Positions 38,043-46,420 are shown, counted from the first letter of the stretch. The stretch is DNA of 64,000 nucleotides from Dokdonella sp. (GCF_019634815.1 NZ_JAHCAP010000015.1:1-64000), one strand, 5' to 3'. The notes: a model not told the origin generated them from the letters alone. Translations and numbers: made by a program.

Positions 38043-39278
38043 TCAGGCCTGCTGTGCGCGGGCGGCGCGATAGGCAACCAGCGCCGCACGCAGGCGCGTG
38101 AGCCCCTCGGCGACATCGACATCGCCGATGTTGATCGGTGGCACGAAGCGCAGCACGTCGGGCCCGGCCTGCAGGATCAGCAGGCCCTGCGCAGCCGCAT
38201 GATCGAGGATTGCTGCGGCCTGCCCCTTGTGGCCTTCGGCCAGCAGCGCGCCGAGCATGAGGCCGCGACCGCGCACGAGTTCGAACAGGTTCAGATCGCT
38301 GCCGATGGCTTCCAGGCCCGCGCGCAGTGCCTGTGACTGCCGCGCCACGTTGTCCAGCAGGTCGGGCGATGCGAGCTTGCGCAAGGCCACGCGCGCGACT
38401 GCACTGGCCAGCGGATTGCCGCCGAAGGTGGTGCCGTGCGCGCCGAACTGCATGACCTGCGCGACCTTCGCGCCGGCCAGCAGCGCGCCGATCGGAAAAC
38501 CGCCTCCCAGCGCCTTGGCCAGCGTCACGATGTCGGGCACGATGCCATCCTGTGCATGCGCAAACAGCGTGCCGGCACGACCCATGCCGCACTGGATTTC
38601 ATCGAGCACGAGCAGCGCATCATGCCGATCGCACAGTGCGCGCACACGCGCCAGATAGCCCGGCGCCGCAGGCAACACGCCGCCTTCGCCCTGCACGGGC
38701 TCGAGCATCACCGCGGCGACGTCGCCCTTGTCCATTGCCGCAGCCAGTGCTGCCGCGTCATTGAACGGCACATGGCGAAAGCCTGCCGGCAGCGGCTCAT
38801 AGCCGGCCTGATACTTGGGCTGCGCGGTCGCGGTCACCGTTGCCAGCGTGCGGCCATGGAACGAGCCTTCGCAGCTCACGATCACGCGCCGTTCGGGCGC
38901 ACGGCCTTGTGATGCGGCCCACTTGCGCACGAGCTTGATCGCCGCCTCGTTGGCTTCGGCGCCCGAGTTGCACAGGAAGGCACGCTCGGCAAAGCCGGAA
39001 GCCTCGACCAGCTCGGCGGCAAGATGCAGGGGCGGCTCGCTGTAGAACGCATTGCTCACATGCCAGAGCTTGTGCATCTGCTCGGTGAGCGCAGCGACGA
39101 GGTCGGGATCGCAATGGCCCAGCGCATTGACTGCAATGCCGGCGCCGAAGTCGACGTATTCGCGCCCTTGCGTATCCCACACGCGGCAGCCCAGGCCACG
39201 TTCGAGCACGAGTGCGCGTGGCCGGTAGACCGGCAGCCAGTAGCGCTCGCCCAGGGCGAGCAGATCGGAAGTCTTCAT
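38043..39278 (-). CDS. argD: Acetylornithine/succinyldiaminopimelate aminotransferase
   Basis: 411-residue class III aminotransferase of the ArgD type, which transfers the amino group in arginine (and often lysine) synthesis. PLP lysine K255 in VTLAKALGGGFPIGA; other family blocks are LCNSGAEANEAAIKL, FHGRTLATVTAT and LVLDEIQCGMGRAG. A diverged copy of its first 46 codons is found at 42187-42323, upstream of gloA. No other arginine gene is nearby. Confidence 0.93.
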   Translation of the reverse strand: MKTSDLLALGERYWLPVYRPRALVLERGLGCRVWDTQGREYVDFGAGIAVNALGHCDPDLVAALTEQMHKLWHVSNAFYSEPPLHLAAELVEASGFAERAFLCNSGAEANEAAIKLVRKWAASQGRAPERRVIVSCEGSFHGRTLATVTATAQPKYQAGYEPLPAGFRHVPFNDAAALAAAMDKGDVAAVMLEPVQGEGGVLPAAPGYLARVRALCDRHDALLVLDEIQCGMGRAGTLFAHAQDGIVPDIVTLAKALGGGFPIGALLAGAKVAQVMQFGAHGTTFGGNPLASAVARVALRKLASPDLLDNVARQSQALRAGLEAIGSDLNLFELVRGRGLMLGALLAEGHKGQAAAILDHAAAQGLLILQAGPDVLRFVPPINIGDVDVAEGLTRLRAALVAYRAARAQQA

Positions 39279-39416
39279 CGTGTCCTGGTGATGTTGGGTG
39301 ATTCACGCGCGCGGGCGGCCAGTCACGATCCACCCGCAGCCTGACTGTACATGGGCGCAGCGTGCGGCCGCTTGCAGCTTACGGGTTTTCTCACGCGCAC
39401 CAGCTTGCCGGCAATG

Positions 39417-39440
39417 ACCCCGAGCCGTCTGGCTCGGGGT
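39417..39440 (-). terminator. Hairpin downstream of the LRR gene
   Basis: A perfect 10-bp stem (ACCCCGAGCC with GGCTCGGGGT) and a 4-base loop lie 100 bases after the LRR stop and 139 bases before argD. It probably terminates the LRR transcript; it has no T run. Confidence 0.55.
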
Positions 39441-39539
39441 GCCGGATGAGGGCGCTTGCGCCCCGGTGCCAGTCGGGGGCGACGCCTCCGTCGCGGATAC
39501 CGGGGATACTTCGGACTGCGACCCCGGGTCTTCGCAGGG

Positions 39540-41336
39540 CTATGGGTTCGGCGACTCGAACGAGTCGGCGAAGATGAAATCCCACACCGCGACGAAGTTG
39601 GCGATCACCGTGCAATCGGCGATCACCGGGGCGGTGGTGTAGGTATTGCCCACCAGCGTGCCGCCGCAGCTGCCGCCGATGCTGCCGATCACATGATCCA
39701 TGTCGTCGGGGACGACATCGATGCTGACGACACCGCCTGTGGCCACCCCGCGCGAAGGGCCGATGCTGCCGCCCGGGGTGGCTGAGGTGCTCACCCGATA
39801 ACCCGGCGTGCAGCCATCCGACCAGGTACCGCCGGTGGCCGCGTTCCACGCGGCATCGGTGGGCGACGGAGTGTGCAGGAAGTTGCTGCACAGGGCCGAC
39901 TGGCCAGGCTCGAGGCCAGGTGGCGCGGCGGGTGGCGTGCCGCTGAGCTCGTTGCCATCCACCCGGAAGTACTGCAACGAGGTCAATCCGCTGAGGTCGG
40001 GAATGCTGCCGCTGAGCTGGTTGTAGCCCACCCAGAAGACCTGCAACGAGGTCAATCCGCCGAGGTCGGGGATGCTGCCGCTGAGCTGGTTGTTGCTCAC
40101 CCAGAAGGTCTGCAACGAGGTCAATCCGCCGAGGCTGGGGATGCCGCCCGTGAGTTGGTTACCGTACGCACTGAAGGACACCAGCGAGGTCAATCCGCCG
40201 AGGTCGGGAATGCTGCCGCTGAGCTGATTGTCGTCCACCCGGAAGGACTGCAACGAGGTCAATCCGCCGAGGTTGGGGATGCTGCCGCTGAGCTGGTTGT
40301 TGCTCACCCAGAAGTACTGCAACGAGCTCAATCCGCCGAGATCGGGGATGCTGCCGCTGAGCTGGTTGTAGCCCACCCAGAAGTATTGCAACGAGGTCAA
40401 TCCGCCGAGGTTGGGGATGCTGCCGCTGAGCTGGTTGTAGCCCACCCAGAAGTATTGCAACGAGGTCAATCCGCCGAGGTCGGGGATGCTGCCGCTGAGC
40501 TGATTGTCGCTCACCGAGAAGGACTGCAGCGAGGTCAATCCGCTGAGGTCGGGAATGCTGCCGCTGAGCTGGTTGCCGACTGCATCGAACGTCGTCAGCG
40601 AGGTCAATCCGCTGAGGTCGGGAATGCTGCCGCTGAGCTGGTTGCCGCCTGCATCGAACGTCGTCAGCGAGGTCAATCCGCCGAGGTCGGGGATGCTGCC
40701 GCTGAGCTGATTGTCGCTCACCGAGAAGGACTGCAACGAGGTCAATCCATCGAGGCTGGGGATGCTGCCGTCGAGCTGGTTGTTGCTCACATCGAACCAC
40801 GTCAGCGAGGTCAATCCATCGAGGCTGGGGATGCTGCCGCTGAGCTCGTTGCCGTCCACACGGAATGTCGCCAACGAGGTCAATCCGCCGAGGCTGGGAA
40901 TGCTGCCGCTGAGCTGATTGCTGCTCACCGAGAAGGATTGCAGCGAGGTCAATCCGCCGAGGTCGGGGATGCTGCCGCTGAGCTGATTGTTGCTCACCCA
41001 GAAGTATTGCAACGAGGTCAATCCGCCGAGGCTGGGAATGCTGCCGCTGAGCTGGTTGTAGCTCACGTCGAACCACGTCAGCGAAGTCAAACCGCCGAGG
41101 TCGGGGATGCTGCCGCCGAGATTGTTCTGCTGCAAACAGAGTTCTGTCACATGCGCGTTGCCGTCATCGCAGACAATGCCGTACCAGGCGTTCTCGCAGG
41201 GGTCGCCGACCGTCCAGTTCGTGTGGGTGGTCCAGGCGGCACCATTGGTGCCGTTGTAGAGGTCCATCAGTACCTGCCGCTCGGTGGCCGGTACAGCCGC
41301 CTGCGTGGATACGGAAAGGCCGAGCAGGGAAAACAT
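39540..41336 (-). CDS. Secreted leucine-rich-repeat protein, plant-type repeats, frameshifted start
   Basis: 598 residues from the ATG at 41336. The N-terminal cap resembles the plant LRRNT_2 type (LYNGTNGAAWTTHTNWTVGD with WYGIVCDD). Then come 18 leucine-rich repeats of 23 residues with consensus xxFxVxxNQLSGSIPxLGGLTSL. A Cys-containing C-terminal domain follows and ends WDFIFADSFESPNP, a variant of the shared tail. This ATG has no ribosome-binding site and yields only part of a signal peptide. A GTG at 41379 with an ideal AAGGAG would give a complete signal peptide if one T were removed from the six-T run at 41352-41357. The gene is probably an exported surface protein. The frame break may be a sequencing error or real. 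Confidence 0.82.
   Translation of the reverse strand: MFSLLGLSVSTQAAVPATERQVLMDLYNGTNGAAWTTHTNWTVGDPCENAWYGIVCDDGNAHVTELCLQQNNLGGSIPDLGGLTSLTWFDVSYNQLSGSIPSLGGLTSLQYFWVSNNQLSGSIPDLGGLTSLQSFSVSSNQLSGSIPSLGGLTSLATFRVDGNELSGSIPSLDGLTSLTWFDVSNNQLDGSIPSLDGLTSLQSFSVSDNQLSGSIPDLGGLTSLTTFDAGGNQLSGSIPDLSGLTSLTTFDAVGNQLSGSIPDLSGLTSLQSFSVSDNQLSGSIPDLGGLTSLQYFWVGYNQLSGSIPNLGGLTSLQYFWVGYNQLSGSIPDLGGLSSLQYFWVSNNQLSGSIPNLGGLTSLQSFRVDDNQLSGSIPDLGGLTSLVSFSAYGNQLTGGIPSLGGLTSLQTFWVSNNQLSGSIPDLGGLTSLQVFWVGYNQLSGSIPDLSGLTSLQYFRVDGNELSGTPPAAPPGLEPGQSALCSNFLHTPSPTDAAWNAATGGTWSDGCTPGYRVSTSATPGGSIGPSRGVATGGVVSIDVVPDDMDHVIGSIGGSCGGTLVGNTYTTAPVIADCTVIANFVAVWDFIFADSFESPNP
39950..41150 (-). repeat. 69-bp tandem repeats encoding the LRR array
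   Basis: About 17 tandem units of 69 bp, each one 23-residue LRR. The GGxSGSIPDLGGLTSL part is nearly constant in DNA, while the 6-7 codons of the exposed strand (QYFWVGY, QSFSVSD, TTFDAVG, TWFDVSN and so on) vary. The same variable words recur out of order, as in cassette shuffling. A 69-bp unit keeps all frames open, which explains several spurious open frames here. Confidence 0.88.
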
Positions 41337-41387
41337 CGCCAGGGCGGGCGGAAAAAACAGCGCTGAGGAGGGGTTTCACGAACGCAT

Positions 41388-41393
41388 CTCCTT
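41388..41393 (-). promoter_or_regulatory. Ribosome-binding site of the intended LRR start (GTG 41379)
   Basis: AAGGAG on the minus strand, 8 bases before a GTG at 41379-41377. The GTG frame runs VKPLLSAVF and, after deletion of one T in the six-T run, joins PPALAMFSLLGLSVSTQA to make a textbook signal peptide. It decides that the real start is upstream of the ATG at 41336. Confidence 0.7.
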
Positions 41394-41666
41394 GTACGTG
41401 TCCAATGAGTAGTCCTGCCCCGGACTGCGGGCCCGCCGAGTCTGGCAGCTTGCGGCAGGGAAAATCGGGATCGCAGTCGCATGTGTCGTGATTTTCCATG
41501 CCGCAGCTTGCCTGCGCCCATGCCGGCTGCCGGCTGCACCCGGAAGGCAAGGTCGCAATGTCCGCGATCGAATACGCCGCTGCCAGAGGTGAAAACGGCT
41601 GCCGGAACGTCGATCCCGTCCGGTGCTTCCTTGTCCCGCGCTGCACGCGGCATGCAAGGTGCGCGA

Positions 41667-42089
41667 TCACCACACGCCGGTGTTGGGCATCGAGGCCCAG
41701 GGTTCGGCGGGTGGCAGGCGCGCACCCTTCTGCAAGAGTTCGATCGAGATCAGGTCCGGTGAACGCACGAAGGCCATGTGGCCGTCGCGTGGCGGGCGGT
41801 TGATCGTCACGCCCAGCGCAGCCAGATGTGCGCAGCTTGCGTAGATGTCCTCGACCTCGAAGGCGAGGTGGCCGAAGTTGCGCGCGCTGCCGTAGTCCTC
41901 GTCCGAACCCCAGTTGTGGGTGAGTTCGATCTCGGCCTGCGGCGAGCCTTCGGCGGCGAGGAAGACGAGCGTGAACTTGCCCGCTTCGTTGTCCATGCGG
42001 CGCACTTCATGCAGGCCAAGACCCTGGCAGAAGAACTTCAGCGCTGCGTCCAGATCGTGGACGCGGATCATCGTGTGCAGATAACGCAT
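41667..42089 (-). CDS. gloA: Glyoxalase I-like protein
   Basis: 140 residues from the ATG at 42089. Vicinal-oxygen-chelate fold with the lactoylglutathione lyase pattern: [20 protein letters not shown], the strand [39 protein letters not shown], and [12 protein letters not shown]. Metal ligands His, Glu, His and Glu can be placed in these four blocks. It should detoxify methylglyoxal as its glutathione hemithioacetal. The reading frame continues upstream without a stop into a fragment of argD (42187-42323), so a 218-residue fusion is formally possible; the gloA Met is the natural start. Confidence 0.88.
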   Translation of the reverse strand: MRYLHTMIRVHDLDAALKFFCQGLGLHEVRRMDNEAGKFTLVFLAAEGSPQAEIELTHNWGSDEDYGSARNFGHLAFEVEDIYASCAHLAALGVTINRPPRDGHMAFVRSPDLISIELLQKGARLPPAEPWASMPNTGVW

Positions 42090-42186
42090 GGCGTAGCCTG
42101 GCAGCGGCGCGGAATGCCGATTTTCGCGCCGCGTTCGTGCCTGCGCCAGTACGGCGCAAGGCGGCGCAGCGGTCGCCGGCCGGCGT

Positions 42187-42323
42187 GCGCCGAAGTCGGG
42201 GTATTCGCGCCCATGCGTATCCCCCGCGCGACAGCCCGGGCCGCGTTCGAGCACGAGTGCACGTGGCCGGTAGACCGGCAGCCAGTAGCGTTCACCCAAG
42301 GTCAGCAGCCCAGTGGTGCTCAT
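42187..42323 (-). pseudogene. Diverged 5' fragment of argD upstream of gloA
   Basis: Translation from 42323 ([20 protein letters not shown] and on) matches the first 46 codons of argD (38043-39278) at 37 of 46 residues, then similarity stops at DFGA. The frame remains open for 32 more codons and runs into gloA. The DNA copies are clearly diverged, so the duplication is not recent. It holds no complete enzyme domain. The region 42090-42413 contains nothing else recognisable. Confidence 0.85.
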
Positions 42324-42413
42324 CGACGCACTCGAGCGCAGGCAAGGGATTCAGTTGAAGCAGGGAAGGGGAGCGAATTCGGGTGCGACCATCGGCAAAA
42401 GGCAGTCCCGCCC

Positions 42414-42701
42414 TCAGCGTCGCCGGCGCGCGCGCTCCATCCGCGCCATGTTGCGATCGTACTTGGCGCGTTGCGCGGGTGTGCACGATTCCAGCCACGC
42501 GCTGTTGCACGGATCGCAGTAGAACATGCGCTCGCCGCGCGTCCAGGCGAACACGGTGCGATCACTGTGCAGGGTGTTCGCCCCGCAGCGCGCGCAGCGA
42601 AACATCTTCTCCTTGGGCGCCTTGGGAATGACCAGGCGCAGCACGATCTGCGCGAGGATCACGGCGATGATCGCGGCGACTAACCAACCCAGTGGAGACA
42701 T
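42414..42701 (-). CDS. Small membrane protein with a zinc-ribbon
   Basis: 95 residues from the ATG at 42701, which has AGGAGG about 8 bases upstream. One N-terminal membrane helix (LGWLVAAIIAVILAQIVL) is followed by CARC (36-39) and CDPC (62-65), a four-Cys metal site, and a basic Arg-rich tail. It looks like a membrane-anchored zinc ribbon with the tail in the cytoplasm. Function unknown; not an obvious member of a named family. Confidence 0.72.
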   Translation of the reverse strand: MSPLGWLVAAIIAVILAQIVLRLVIPKAPKEKMFRCARCGANTLHSDRTVFAWTRGERMFYCDPCNSAWLESCTPAQRAKYDRNMARMERARRRR

Positions 42702-42825
42702 CGGTGGCTTCCTCCTGCAGCTGATGCGAGTGATGGCTGCGCGATCCGTGATCGCGATGATCCGCGACAGGTGGGGCGTCGCGCGCATATCATGACAGCG
42801 TAGCGATCAGCCTGGAGCAGCGCCC

Positions 42826-43038
42826 ATGGGCGAGGGAGAGAGGGCCGGGAATGCCGTCCGTCCGCAGCTGCGGGTGATCGATGGCGGGCGTCACCGGCTC
42901 GAACAGGAGTTGCTCGGGGAAGCGATTTGGGGCAATCACGACGATCGCTATCGGGCGCGCGTCGAGCGCTTGAAGCCGGCTGGCTTGCTGACGCCGGTGC
43001 CTGCCGTCGAGTCGACCAAGCTGCCGGATCCGGCTTGA
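42826..43038 (+). CDS. Small hypothetical protein
   Basis: 70 residues, MGEGERAGNAVRPQLRVIDGG and on, hydrophilic with no signal peptide, membrane helix or Cys. The central part (LEQELLGEAIWGNHDDRYRARVERL) could form a helix pair. A GGAG lies about 9 bases before the ATG. It stands between the zinc-ribbon gene and the Lon-N-like gene. I do not recognise it and it may not be a real gene. Confidence 0.45.
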   Translation: MGEGERAGNAVRPQLRVIDGGRHRLEQELLGEAIWGNHDDRYRARVERLKPAGLLTPVPAVESTKLPDPA

Positions 43039-43047
43039 AGCACGGTT

Positions 43048-43638
43048 TCACTCGCTCTGGATGCGCGACAACAGGCGCGTGAGCGCAGCGAGCCGCGCGA
43101 TCGGCTCGTCCAGTTGCAAGAGATGCTGTCGCTCGGTTGCGGGCAAGGGCAGGTGTTCGGTCAATCGCCAGCCCACCCAGCACGCATCATCGAGCAAGGC
43201 GCGTTCATAGGCGTCGGCAAAGCCGCCGATGCGCTCGAGCAGTCGTTCGAGGATCGTCGCCAACAGCGCGTATTCGGGGGGCAGCGGCTGCGCGATGTCC
43301 TTCGTGCACAGCGCGACCTCGCCATGCAGCAAGCCGTTGTCGCGCACGCGTGTGTGCATCACGCGGAAGCGTGCACCGCCCTGCACGCGGATGCCGAGCA
43401 GACCATCGGGCAAGGTGTGGAAATCGATGATGCGGGCGAGCGTGCCGACTGCCGCGGGCACGGCGGGCGCGCCGACTTCCTGACCCGCGAGGATCAGGCA
43501 CACACCGAAGGCGCGGTCTTCGCGCGTGCACTCGCGCACGAGGTCGAGATAGCGTGGTTCGAAAATGCGCAGATCGAACAGGGCGCCGGGAAGCAGCACG
43601 CTGGCGAGCGGAAACAGCGCCAGGTCGAACGTATTCAC
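43048..43638 (-). CDS. LON substrate-binding-domain protein
   Basis: 196 residues, entirely the LON N-terminal (LON_substr_bdg) domain without ATPase or protease: LALFPLASVLLPGALFDLRIFEPRYLDLVREC, GVCLILAGQEVG, VGTLARIIDFHTLPDGLLGIRVQGGARFRV, and a helical C-terminal part. Stand-alone LON-N proteins of this length are common in proteobacteria; role unknown, possibly in protein quality control. It lies 40 bases downstream of mpl on the same strand and may share its transcript. Confidence 0.88.
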   Translation of the reverse strand: MNTFDLALFPLASVLLPGALFDLRIFEPRYLDLVRECTREDRAFGVCLILAGQEVGAPAVPAAVGTLARIIDFHTLPDGLLGIRVQGGARFRVMHTRVRDNGLLHGEVALCTKDIAQPLPPEYALLATILERLLERIGGFADAYERALLDDACWVGWRLTEHLPLPATERQHLLQLDEPIARLAALTRLLSRIQSE

Positions 43639-43678
43639 GCGGCGGCAACGACGCTGCGGTGGGCGCGCGTGTCATGCA

Positions 43679-45121
43679 TCAGCGGCCGCCCGGTTCGAGT
43701 GCCGCGGCGAAGCGCCGCGGCGCGTTCTCGAAGCCCCCGTTGGACATGAACACGACATGGTCACCCTTGCGGGCCTGTTGCAGCAGCGCCGTGATCAGCG
43801 CATCGACGCTCGCCACCGCCGCGCCGCGACCAGCGAGCGCGGTGACGATGCCGCTGGCATCCCACGCGAGCTCGGGCCGTGCCAGCAACACCACCGCATC
43901 GGCGTCGCGCAACGACGGTGCGAGTTCGGCGGCATGCGCGCCCATGCGCATCGAATTGGAGCGGGGTTCCATGCCGACCAGAATCCGCGCCGCGCCGACC
44001 TTCGCACGCAGGCCGGCGAGCGTGGTGGCGATTGCAGTCGGGTGGTGGGCGAAGTCGTCGTAGACGCGGATGCCGTGGATGTCGGTGATGAGCTCCATGC
44101 GTCGCGCGACGTTGTTGAAGGTGCTCAAGGCCGCGATCGAATCGACGGCAGGCACGCCGGCAGCGTGCGCGGCCGCGATCGCGGCGAGTGCGTTCATCAC
44201 GTTGTGGCGACCATTGAGTTGCCACTGTGCCTGGCCAAGTTCCTGCCCGTGGTGACTGACGATGAAGCGCGAGCCATCGGCACTCACCAGTTGCGCGCGC
44301 CAGTCGCCCGCTTCGATGCCGAAGGTTTCCAGGTGACTCCAGCAACCCATCGCGAGGACTTCGGCCAGGCGCGGATCCTCGGCGTTGACGATCAGGCGTC
44401 CATTGCCCGGCACGATGCGCACGAGGTGGTGGAACTGGCGCTGGATCGCGGCGATGTCGGGGAAGATGTCGGCGTGGTCGTATTCGAGGTTGTTGAGGAT
44501 CGCGATCGACGGGTGGTAATGGACGAACTTGCTGCGCTTGTCGAAGAACGCGGTGTCGTATTCGTCGGCTTCGATGACGAAATCCGTCGCAGGCTGCTCC
44601 GCAGTTCCGTCCCTGGAGCGCTCCCCGGCGGGCGTCCCTGCCTCCCCCTCATCCGCGCGATGGCGGCTTCGACCCAGTCGTGCCGACACGCCGAAATTGG
44701 CGGGCACGCCACCGACGAGGAAGCCCGGTTCGCGCCCGGCCGCTTCGAGTATCCACGCCAGCATCGAGGTGGTGGTGGTCTTGCCGTGGGTGCCGGCCAC
44801 CGCGAGCACGCGGCGATGGCGCAGCAGCGTGTCGCCGAGCCATTGCGGGCCGGACACATAGGGCAGGCGCGCATCGAGCAGGTGCTCGATCGCCGGATTG
44901 CCGCGCGAGAGCGCATTGCCGACGATCACCAGGTCCGGTGCGGGCTGCAGGTGCTCGGCGCGATAGCCCTGCGACAGGCGGATGCCGAGGTGTTCGAGCT
45001 GGCTCGACATCGGCGGATACACGTTCGCATCCGAGCCTTCCACTTCGTGTCCGAGTTCGCGCGCGAGCGCGGCGATGCCGCCCATGAAGGTGCCGCAGAT
45101 GCCGAGTATGTGCAGGCGCAT
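43679..45121 (-). CDS. mpl: UDP-N-acetylmuramate:tripeptide ligase Mpl
   Basis: 480-residue Mur ligase of the Mpl type. It re-attaches the recycled tripeptide L-Ala-gamma-D-Glu-meso-DAP to UDP-MurNAc in peptidoglycan recycling. ATP-binding GTHGKTTTT at 110-118; further family blocks are the N-terminal HILGICGTFMGG and FVIEADEYDTAFFDKRSKF. About 29 residues rich in Arg, Glu and Gly (about 151-179) interrupt the central domain just before FVIEADEYD; E. coli Mpl has no such segment there. The insert is in frame and in a surface-loop position, so activity may survive. Confidence 0.93.
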   Translation of the reverse strand: MRLHILGICGTFMGGIAALARELGHEVEGSDANVYPPMSSQLEHLGIRLSQGYRAEHLQPAPDLVIVGNALSRGNPAIEHLLDARLPYVSGPQWLGDTLLRHRRVLAVAGTHGKTTTTSMLAWILEAAGREPGFLVGGVPANFGVSARLGRSRHRADEGEAGTPAGERSRDGTAEQPATDFVIEADEYDTAFFDKRSKFVHYHPSIAILNNLEYDHADIFPDIAAIQRQFHHLVRIVPGNGRLIVNAEDPRLAEVLAMGCWSHLETFGIEAGDWRAQLVSADGSRFIVSHHGQELGQAQWQLNGRHNVMNALAAIAAAHAAGVPAVDSIAALSTFNNVARRMELITDIHGIRVYDDFAHHPTAIATTLAGLRAKVGAARILVGMEPRSNSMRMGAHAAELAPSLRDADAVVLLARPELAWDASGIVTALAGRGAAVASVDALITALLQQARKGDHVVFMSNGGFENAPRRFAAALEPGGR

Positions 45122-45136
45122 GAGGTAGGTTCCTTG

Positions 45137-45679
45137 TCAGCCCGGGCCGAAGACGATTTGCTCGATCGCCCACCAGGCGACGATCCACGCGACCACCAGA
45201 GTCAGCGCGAAGCCGGAACTCATGTCGGCGGCATGGCGCACGATGTGGGCGATCGCCGCGACCTGCCACAGGAACACGCCGAACAACAACCAGGCCATCA
45301 GCATCTGCGCAGTCGTTGCCGGTGTCGTCGCCGGCGGCATGCCGCCCACCAGCAGTACGAAGCCCTGCACCAGCGTGAAAGCCATGCTGGTGGCGACGAT
45401 CGCGGTGGCGGTCTGCACGTAGCGGTTGCGCAGATCGCGCAATGCCAGCGCCACCCAGCACAGGCCGAGTATCACCAGCGAGGACAGCAGCGAGCGTGCC
45501 AGCGCGTTGCCGTCTCCGGCCAGCGTGTTGCCGAGCAGCACATCGAGCGCGGTGCTCGCCAGCAGCAGCACGATCAGCAGGCGCGGCGACCAAGGCAGAT
45601 CTTGCGGGCCACCACGCAGCAGGCACAGGCCAAGCACGCGGGCGGGCAGGGTGGTCGGGGCGGGGTCGGGCCGGTTCAT
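45137..45679 (-). CDS. Multi-pass membrane protein, Yip1-like
   Basis: 180 residues with about five hydrophobic segments (LLIVLLLASTALDVLLG, LLSSLVILGLCWVALALRD, AIVATSMAFTLVQGFVLLVGG, MLMAWLLFGVFLWQVAAIAHI, ALTLVVAWIVAWWAIEQIVFG). The arrangement resembles small Yip1-type membrane proteins, but I cannot claim the family with confidence. It sits between adk and mpl on the same strand with gaps of 30 and 15 bases, so the three are probably one operon. Confidence 0.6.
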   Translation of the reverse strand: MNRPDPAPTTLPARVLGLCLLRGGPQDLPWSPRLLIVLLLASTALDVLLGNTLAGDGNALARSLLSSLVILGLCWVALALRDLRNRYVQTATAIVATSMAFTLVQGFVLLVGGMPPATTPATTAQMLMAWLLFGVFLWQVAAIAHIVRHAADMSSGFALTLVVAWIVAWWAIEQIVFGPG

Positions 45680-45709
45680 CGCGGGCCGCAGCGCAGGCCG
45701 GGGTGCCGA

Positions 45710-46285
45710 TCAGGCGGCAGTGGTCTTGGGCAAGGCGTCCAGCACGCGGCGCGAAATATCCTCGAGTTCGCCCACGCCATCGACGCAGCGCAGCTTGCCG
45801 ATCTGTTCGAAATGGCGCGCGACCGGTTCGGTCTGTTCGCTGTACACGCGCAGGCGCTCGCGCACGGTTTCGGGCGTATCGTCGCGGCGTCCTTCCTTGG
45901 CAGCGCGGCCGGCGATGCGCTCGACGATGAGTTCGCTGGGTACATCCAGCTTGACCGCGACATCGAGCGGCTGGCCCAGGCGCGCGAGCAGTGCCTCCAG
46001 CGCCGCGCACTGGGCGAGGTTGCGCGGGTAACCGTCGAGGATGAAGCCGCGTGCGGCGTCGGCTTGGTTCAAACGCTCTTCGAGCATGCCCAGCACGATG
46101 TCATCGGACACCAGCTGGCCCGCTTCCATCACCGCCTTGGCCTTGAGCCCGAGCGGCGTGCCGGCCTTGACCGCGGCGCGCAGCAGGTCGCCGGTGGAGA
46201 TGTGGGGAACCTGAAGCTGCTGCTTGAGGCGTTCGGCCTGTGTGCCCTTGCCCGAACCGGGTGCACCAAGAAGAACCAGTCGCAT
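45710..46285 (-). CDS. adk: Adenylate kinase, short form
   Basis: 191 residues. P-loop GAPGSGKGT at 7-15, then AMP-binding STGDLLRA and GFILDGYPR. It catalyses ATP + AMP to 2 ADP. The LID domain is reduced: the Cys-type zinc site of long adenylate kinases is absent and RRDDTPETVRERLRVY follows soon after GRAAKEGR, as in the short isoform. It is divergent from the PPi-PFK gene with 135 bases between. Confidence 0.96.
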   Translation of the reverse strand: MRLVLLGAPGSGKGTQAERLKQQLQVPHISTGDLLRAAVKAGTPLGLKAKAVMEAGQLVSDDIVLGMLEERLNQADAARGFILDGYPRNLAQCAALEALLARLGQPLDVAVKLDVPSELIVERIAGRAAKEGRRDDTPETVRERLRVYSEQTEPVARHFEQIGKLRCVDGVGELEDISRRVLDALPKTTAA

Positions 46286-46420
46286 GTTGATCCGTGAACG
46301 CCACTGGGCGTTGCATACTAGGGGAAGGGCCGCGCCGGCTGGCAGCGGTGACAGGCTTCAACGCTAGCGGCTGCCCGGAAACGTGTCAAACCACCATCAA
46401 ACCGCGAAGGACCACCCGCA

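Noticed and set aside
39873..41366. A 497-codon repeat-rich open frame on the plus strand (GQSAEVGDAAAELV repeats)
   Set aside because: It is produced by the 69-bp period of the LRR array being a multiple of three. The minus-strand LRR protein has a cap domain and a tail, while this frame has neither.
42089..42323. Reading argD fragment plus gloA as one 218-residue enzyme
   Set aside because: The argD part lacks all catalytic residues, the linker is unlike either family, and gloA has its own natural Met. It is recorded as a fragment and not as a fusion.
43565..46297. A 910-codon open frame antisense to mpl, the membrane protein and adk
   Set aside because: It crosses three well-identified genes, and its composition (Arg, His, Gln, Ala) is typical of GC-skewed shadows.
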